64,000 nt of DNA, from the NCBI GenBank assembly GCA_018662325.1, contig JABJGM010000012.1:1-64000 (forward strand), given 5' to 3'. Under the pieces are notes generated by a model. That model was not told the origin of the DNA. It did not search any database and worked only from the letters and a program-made list of their open reading frames with translations. This stretch comes from a bacterium. GTDB lineage: Bacteria; Patescibacteriota; Gracilibacteria; UBA1369; GCA-2718715. Both the position numbers and the translations under genes were made by a program. This document shows, piece after piece, positions 60,603 through 64,000 of the stretch (position 1 is the stretch's first letter; each line of letters begins with the position of its first letter).

Positions 60603-61164
60603 CTACTATATCAGTTAAGCTTGGTCTTTTTGTAGCTTCTTGATCGGCTTCAAAAAGTTCAACGTTTCCGAAACTAAAAATCATTGCTATTAAATTAGTT
60701 GGAAAAACGTCTATGATGTTATTAAATTCATTTGATGCATCATTAAAATCCTTTCTGGCAATTCGCAATCTATTTTCAGAACCTGAAACATCGGTTTGAA
60801 GTTGTGCAAAAAGTTGAGTTGATTTTACTTGTGGATAATTTTCAAAGGTAGCTAAAATTCCTCTAAATCCTGTGTTAGCTTTGCTTAAAGCTTGAACCAT
60901 TTCGTTTTTAGAATCTGCTTCTGTGATTCCTGATCTGTATTTTGCAATTTGGGTAAAAATTTCTTTTTCTAGATCAGCAGAAAGTTTTGCTGATTCTGCA
61001 GAACCAGAAAGGGTATCAAATCTAGATTGAAGATTATTTTCTATTTCGGCTAAAGTTCTTTCGATTTCGTTTTCTTGAGTTTTCAGTGTGTTGTAAGTAC
61101 CACCTATATAGCTTCCAGCTATAACTAAGACAAATATAATTAAAAGATTTTTAAAGGTTTTCAT
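60592..61164 (-). CDS. lemA: LemA family protein
   Basis: The 190-residue protein has an N-terminal membrane anchor (LLIIFVLVIAGSYIGG) followed by the LemA helical bundle: TLKTQENEIERTLAEIENNLQSR, FRGILATFENYPQVKSTQLFAQLQ with the conserved NYPxLK-like motif, and RIARKDFNDASNEFNNIIDVFPTNLIA (typically ARRxYNxxVxxYNxxxxxFPxN). The N-terminus lies close to the membrane, the rest outside. Function is not settled; the partner TPM gene is coupled by an 11-nt overlap. Confidence 0.93.
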   Translation of the reverse strand: MKTFKNLLIIFVLVIAGSYIGGTYNTLKTQENEIERTLAEIENNLQSRFDTLSGSAESAKLSADLEKEIFTQIAKYRSGITEADSKNEMVQALSKANTGFRGILATFENYPQVKSTQLFAQLQTDVSGSENRLRIARKDFNDASNEFNNIIDVFPTNLIAMIFSFGNVELFEADQEATKRPSLTDIVDEN

Positions 61165-61274
61165 TTTTTAAGGTTAAATGTTTATTTAAGTTTAGCATTA
61201 ATTTGTTTATATTTAAATAATTTTCTTATGGTATTGATATTTATGTACTAGTTTAAAAATCCAAAAAAGTATGC

Positions 61275-61280
61275 TATAAT
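61275..61280 (+). promoter_or_regulatory. -10 box (TATAAT) of the second TrmB-like gene
   Basis: TATAAT is 84 nt before the ATG at 61365, implying a leader of about 78 nt, long for this window. No stable hairpin is evident in the leader. Confidence 0.5.
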
Positions 61281-61364
61281 AAAATGATCTGTGTTAAAAG
61301 TTAGTTTTATTCATGCTTTATAGCTAATTTTTTCTTAAGATATTTAATTCAAAATTATTCGAAA

Positions 61365-62123
61365 ATGAAACATAGAAAAATTCTGAGCCAAGTTCTTAAA
61401 GATTTATCTTGTAATGAGCAAGAAATTGAAGTTTTTTTTAAAGTAATTTCCAGTAATGGATTGAAGATTTCTGAGGTTTCTGAAAGATCTGGAATTCCTA
61501 GAGTTAATTGTTATAAGATTGTGGATGACTTGGTTTCTAAAAGATTGTTGTATTTAGATTTAGATTCGAAGGTTAATAAATTTTATGCTGTTTCTCCTTA
61601 TGAATTGCAGAATATCTTAGATAAAAAGAAAGATAAGCTATTGAAGTTAAAAGACGATTTTGTTTCTATTGTTCCTGATTTAGATAAGATTTATAAAATT
61701 GATTCATCCAAGGTCAATGTAAGATATTATTTTAATACTGAAATTGATAAAGTAGTTGCTGATATTGTTTTGAATAAATCATATTTAGCATTTTACAATC
61801 CTTTTGAAGTTAGTAAAAATCATTTGGATTTTTATAAATCTTTTTTGGATAATTTGCAAAAATCTACACAAAATGTACGAGAGATTTTAGTTAATTGTAA
61901 AAGTAAAGTTTTGTTAAAAGCTTTAAGTGAAATTTCAAATCCAAACTATGAGTACAAGTTATTGAATTATTTAGAGTTACCATTTAAATCTGATATAATT
62001 ATCTTTGATGATAAAGTTTTAATTGTAAATTATAAAGACTCAACTGGTGTTTTAATTCAAGATTTAAACTTGGTAAAATCTTTGCAATTGTTGCATGAAT
62101 TTATATGGAATAGTATTCAATAA
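61365..62123 (+). CDS. TrmB-like winged-helix regulator
   Basis: The 252-residue protein begins KHRKILSQVLKDLSCNEQEIEVF, then a winged helix with SNGLKISEVSERSGIPRVNCYKIVDDLVSKRLL (30-62), similar to TrmB/Arc-type regulators and to the regulator gene at 56647. The C-terminal 150 residues (VNVRYYFNTEIDKVVADIVLNKSYLAFYNPF... to SIQ) have the same general layout as the other TrmB-like protein, including a late IIIFDDKVLIVNY strand pair. It is followed after 83 nt by a MazG-like/Nudix cluster, so it may control nucleotide housekeeping genes. Confidence 0.7.
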   Translation: MKHRKILSQVLKDLSCNEQEIEVFFKVISSNGLKISEVSERSGIPRVNCYKIVDDLVSKRLLYLDLDSKVNKFYAVSPYELQNILDKKKDKLLKLKDDFVSIVPDLDKIYKIDSSKVNVRYYFNTEIDKVVADIVLNKSYLAFYNPFEVSKNHLDFYKSFLDNLQKSTQNVREILVNCKSKVLLKALSEISNPNYEYKLLNYLELPFKSDIIIFDDKVLIVNYKDSTGVLIQDLNLVKSLQLLHEFIWNSIQ

Positions 62124-62206
62124 GTTATATTTTAATCTAGGATTTCTTACTTTGTTTGACTTATTTTTTTGTTTGTTTAGTCTGTAGATACTATTTAACA
62201 ATTTGT

Positions 62207-62542
62207 ATGAATTTTAAGGGCATAATAGACAGCGCTATTTCGACGCGAGAATCTTTTGAGAAATTTGAAGAGAAGATTTATGGGAAAAAGTGGGATGTTA
62301 ACCAATTAATGCTAGGCTTATCTGTTGATGTTGGCGATTTAATAAGATTAGTTCAAGAAAAAAAGGGAACTAGACCAAAAAACACTGAAGATTTAGATGA
62401 TAAAATTGCACATGAGCTTTGTGATGTTTTATGGGTTGTTTTGGTTTTAGCTAATGAACTTGATGTTGATCTTACTCATGAATTCCCTAAAAATATGATA
62501 GATCTACAAGCGATAATTGAAAATAAAATTAATAATAATTAA
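62207..62542 (+). CDS. MazG-like nucleotide pyrophosphohydrolase
   Basis: I chose the ATG at 62207 (MNFKGIIDSAIS), since the longer ORF's extra 17 residues are hydrophobic and unlike the family. The 111-residue protein has the MazG-like helical pattern. A VDVGDLIRLVQEKKG segment stands where EExxE normally is, with the first acidic residues changed to Asp, and HELCDVLWVVLVLANELDVDL has the second ExxD motif. These enzymes hydrolyse (d)NTPs to monophosphates and remove damaged nucleotides. Catalytic loss or a changed metal site is possible. It is 1 nt before a Nudix gene. Confidence 0.7.
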   Translation: MNFKGIIDSAISTRESFEKFEEKIYGKKWDVNQLMLGLSVDVGDLIRLVQEKKGTRPKNTEDLDDKIAHELCDVLWVVLVLANELDVDLTHEFPKNMIDLQAIIENKINNN

Positions 62543-62543
62543 C

Positions 62544-63083
62544 ATGAGTAAACTACCTAAATTTATTGAACGAAACACTGTTTATGAATCTAAGTTTATT
62601 AAAGTTCATCGAGATAAAATTAGAACTCATTCTGATAAAACATATAAGCACCATGTTTTAGAGTCTCCTTTTGACTCGGTTGTTAGTATTATAAAAAATA
62701 CTAATGGTCAATTAGCTATGGTTTCATCTATTCGATATGTTCAGGGCATTGAAGATTCTTTGGAGCTACCAGCTGGTGGTATTGATCCAAATGAAGAGCC
62801 AATGATTGCTGCAAAAAGAGAGTTTAGAGAAGAAACTGGGTTTGAATCTCATAATCTCACTTTTTTAGGTGATTTTTATCCAAGTAATTCTATGATGACT
62901 CAAAAAATTTATGTTTTTGGTGGTGAATTAAATGAATCGATGGAAAGGCAAGAGTATGATAAAGATGAAGTGAGTGAGACTTTTTGGTATACTTTAGAAC
63001 AGATTAAAGACTTAATTCGAAATAAGAAAATAACTTGTGGAGTTACTCTGTCTGCATTAACATTATATATGTTAAATAACTAA
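62544..63083 (+). CDS. Nudix hydrolase, ADP-ribose pyrophosphatase type
   Basis: I chose the ATG at 62544 (MSKLPKFIERN), 1 nt after the MazG-like stop. The 179-residue protein has the Nudix box GGIDPNEEPM...REFREETGF (G-x5-E-x7-REUxEExGU complete), preceded by LELPAGGIDP, the NudF-type substrate region, and YVQGIEDSLELPAG. It probably hydrolyses ADP-ribose or related dinucleotides, producing AMP. It sits with MazG-like and another Nudix gene, forming a nucleotide-sanitation cluster. Confidence 0.9.
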   Translation: MSKLPKFIERNTVYESKFIKVHRDKIRTHSDKTYKHHVLESPFDSVVSIIKNTNGQLAMVSSIRYVQGIEDSLELPAGGIDPNEEPMIAAKREFREETGFESHNLTFLGDFYPSNSMMTQKIYVFGGELNESMERQEYDKDEVSETFWYTLEQIKDLIRNKKITCGVTLSALTLYMLNN

Positions 63084-63088
63084 ATAAT

Positions 63089-63529
63089 ATGGCTCAAAAA
63101 TTTAAAGTTTACTTTGCTGTTTACTTGGTTTTGAAGCGCGATGGAAAAATTTTAATGGCAAAGCGTTCCAATACAGGTTATATGGATGGAATGTATAGTT
63201 TAGTAGCGGGCCATGTAGATGGTAATGAAACTGTTTATCAAGCTATGCTGCGTGAAACCAAAGAAGAGGTTAATATTGATATCATTGCTGAAGATATGAA
63301 AGTTGTACACGTCAGTCATAGAAATTCTAAAGATACTAAACGTGAATATATTGACGTTTATTTAAAGGCTTCAAAGTTTAAAGGTGAACTTTTGAATTTA
63401 GAACCTGATAAGTGTTCTGAGTTAAAGTGGTTTAATAGTCATGAATATCCAGAAAATATTGTTCCAGAGGTTAAATCTGTTTTAGAGAATCTTTCAAAAG
63501 GTAATTTTTTTTCAACCTTAGGATTCTAG
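63089..63529 (+). CDS. Nudix hydrolase, MutT-type
   Basis: The 146-residue protein shows VYLVLKRDGKILMAKRSNTGYMDGMYSLVAGHVDGNE, then AMLRETKEEVNI, the Nudix box, in which the usual ExxG at the end is EVNI (Gly replaced by Asn). The preceding SLVAGHVDGNE and the short length fit MutT/8-oxo-dGTP or dATP-type enzymes. Catalytic Glu residues are in place. It lies 5 nt after the first Nudix gene. Confidence 0.88.
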   Translation: MAQKFKVYFAVYLVLKRDGKILMAKRSNTGYMDGMYSLVAGHVDGNETVYQAMLRETKEEVNIDIIAEDMKVVHVSHRNSKDTKREYIDVYLKASKFKGELLNLEPDKCSELKWFNSHEYPENIVPEVKSVLENLSKGNFFSTLGF

Positions 63530-63536
63530 TAAATTT

Positions 63537-63558
63537 ATATAACAATTCATTGTTATAT
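63537..63558. repeat. Perfect inverted repeat (10-bp arms)
   Basis: ATATAACAAT and ATTGTTATAT are separated by TC. The repeat is 8 nt after the Nudix stop and 29 nt before the -10 box of the next gene. It could be a weak terminator or, because of its symmetry and position, an operator. Confidence 0.6.
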
Positions 63559-63586
63559 TTACTCAAATATGTTATTATATATAGAA

Positions 63587-63592
63587 TATAAT
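63587..63592 (+). promoter_or_regulatory. -10 box (TATAAT) implying leaderless mRNA for the last gene
   Basis: TATAAT is 8 nt before the TTG at 63601. A transcript would start near or at the first codon. Confidence 0.5.
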
Positions 63593-63600
63593 TACTAATT

Positions 63601-64000
63601 TTGAATGATATTAATTCTTTTCCATCTTCGGATAATTTTGATTCATTAGTTTTTTCTTCAGACAATGAAGGTGATGCTCAATTAGAGGCTAGTTCGGGCT
63701 TGCTTTCATCTAGTGCTGTAATTCAGGGTTTTCAAAATAAGTATTATACCTTAAGGGGTGATGTTGATCAAAGTTTATATGTTGATTATTTTTCTAATAA
63801 TCAAGAATTAATAGAAAAGGTAAGAGGAGAGAATTTTCATATTGGGGAATTATCTTCAAGTGAAAGGTTAACTTATAAACGTTTGTTGGTAATATCAAAA
63901 TTAAAAATTTTAAATCGTAGTTTTCTTGATTTTGATATACCAATTAATTTATCTTATTTAAATTCCAATAGTTTTTTAGATAATCAGGAGCAATTTAAAG
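63601..64000 (+). CDS. Unknown protein, 5' part (cut by window end)
   Basis: From a TTG at 63601, 133 codons stay open to the window end, with a stop (TAA, 63589-63591) upstream in frame, so the start lies between. There is no in-frame ATG in the first 100 bases. The start NDINSFPSSDNFDSLVF is acidic and Ser-rich, without a signal peptide. Later parts (ELSSSERLTYKRLLVI) look helical. No family seen. The TATAAT box 8 nt before supports TTG as a leaderless start. Confidence 0.55.
   Translation, partial: MNDINSFPSSDNFDSLVFSSDNEGDAQLEASSGLLSSSAVIQGFQNKYYTLRGDVDQSLYVDYFSNNQELIEKVRGENFHIGELSSSERLTYKRLLVISKLKILNRSFLDFDIPINLSYLNSNSFLDNQEQFK

Noticed and set aside
1-64000. UGA = Gly genetic code (Gracilibacteria/Absconditabacteria type)
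   Set aside because: Conserved genes such as rpoB, rpoC, uvrB and fusA are full length without in-frame TGA; code 25 genomes use UGA often for Gly. One TGA stop (rpsQ) is present.
1-64000. CRISPR array, insertion sequence, prophage or rRNA genes
   Set aside because: No regularly spaced repeats, no transposase, integrase or phage structural motifs, and no rRNA-like sequence seen.

Overview
The window is an AT-rich (about 30% G+C by eye), gene-dense bacterial chromosome segment. It most likely comes from a member of the Candidate Phyla Radiation (CPR/Patescibacteria). The best evidence is the ribosomal protein array, which lacks rpmD (L30): rpsE is followed after 25 nt by rplO, and L30 loss is a known CPR trait. 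Ribosomal genes are otherwise intact and in classical order. Genetic code 11 fits, because long conserved genes (rpoB, rpoC, uvrB, fusA) contain no in-frame UGA. UGA is also almost never a stop: I checked the stop codon of every complete gene listed, and only rpsQ ends in TGA. Shine-Dalgarno sequences are essentially absent, and several genes have a TATAAT box only 6-13 nt before the start codon, which suggests leaderless or near-leaderless mRNAs. I cannot name the phylum.

Layout. 1-3.3 kb (+): the tail of a phosphomannomutase/phosphoglucomutase, a degenerate RpiB-like protein, ribulose-phosphate epimerase, a DedA membrane protein and a PPP-type phosphatase. 3.3-5.6 kb (-): a duplicated module in which each of two paralogous unknown ORFs is followed closely by a tRNA-Arg. 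5.7-12.2 kb (+): uvrB, a split lipoate ligase (C-terminal domain plus catalytic subunit), dihydrolipoamide dehydrogenase, a membrane protein, and two tandem transglutaminase-like cysteine proteins. 12.2-18.1 kb (mostly -): a DnaQ-type exonuclease fused to an apparently dead DinG-like helicase, rsmA, a GNAT acetyltransferase (+), a DUF167 gene and four tandem related lipoprotein-like genes. 18.2-22.3 kb (-): an orphan terminator, a DEAD-box helicase with an RGG tail, a branched-chain-aminotransferase-like protein with a long N-terminal extension, and trmD.

22.4-38.3 kb (-) is the S10-spc-alpha ribosomal array, from rpsJ to secY, then adk-map, then infA to rpsI. 38.5-43.4 kb (-) is accessory DNA between tuf and rpsJ, which are normally neighbours. 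It holds an SLH-domain surface protein and a translationally coupled three-gene operon (HisC-like aminotransferase, SAM methyltransferase, inositol-phosphatase-family enzyme). 43.5-55.3 kb (-) is the str region: rpoB, rpoC, rpsL, rpsG, fusA, a terminator, then tuf under its own promoter. 55.4-64 kb: unknown small genes, two TrmB-like regulators, serS, a LemA/TPM-domain pair, a MazG-like plus two Nudix nucleotide-sanitation cluster, and a partial unknown gene.

Most of the window is core translation and transcription machinery. The candidates for undescribed biology are the ORF/tRNA-Arg modules, the four-lipoprotein cassette, the transglutaminase pair, and the aminotransferase-methyltransferase-phosphatase operon, which has TACGTA repeats upstream of its promoter. 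The same hexamer occurs upstream of a TrmB-like regulator gene.
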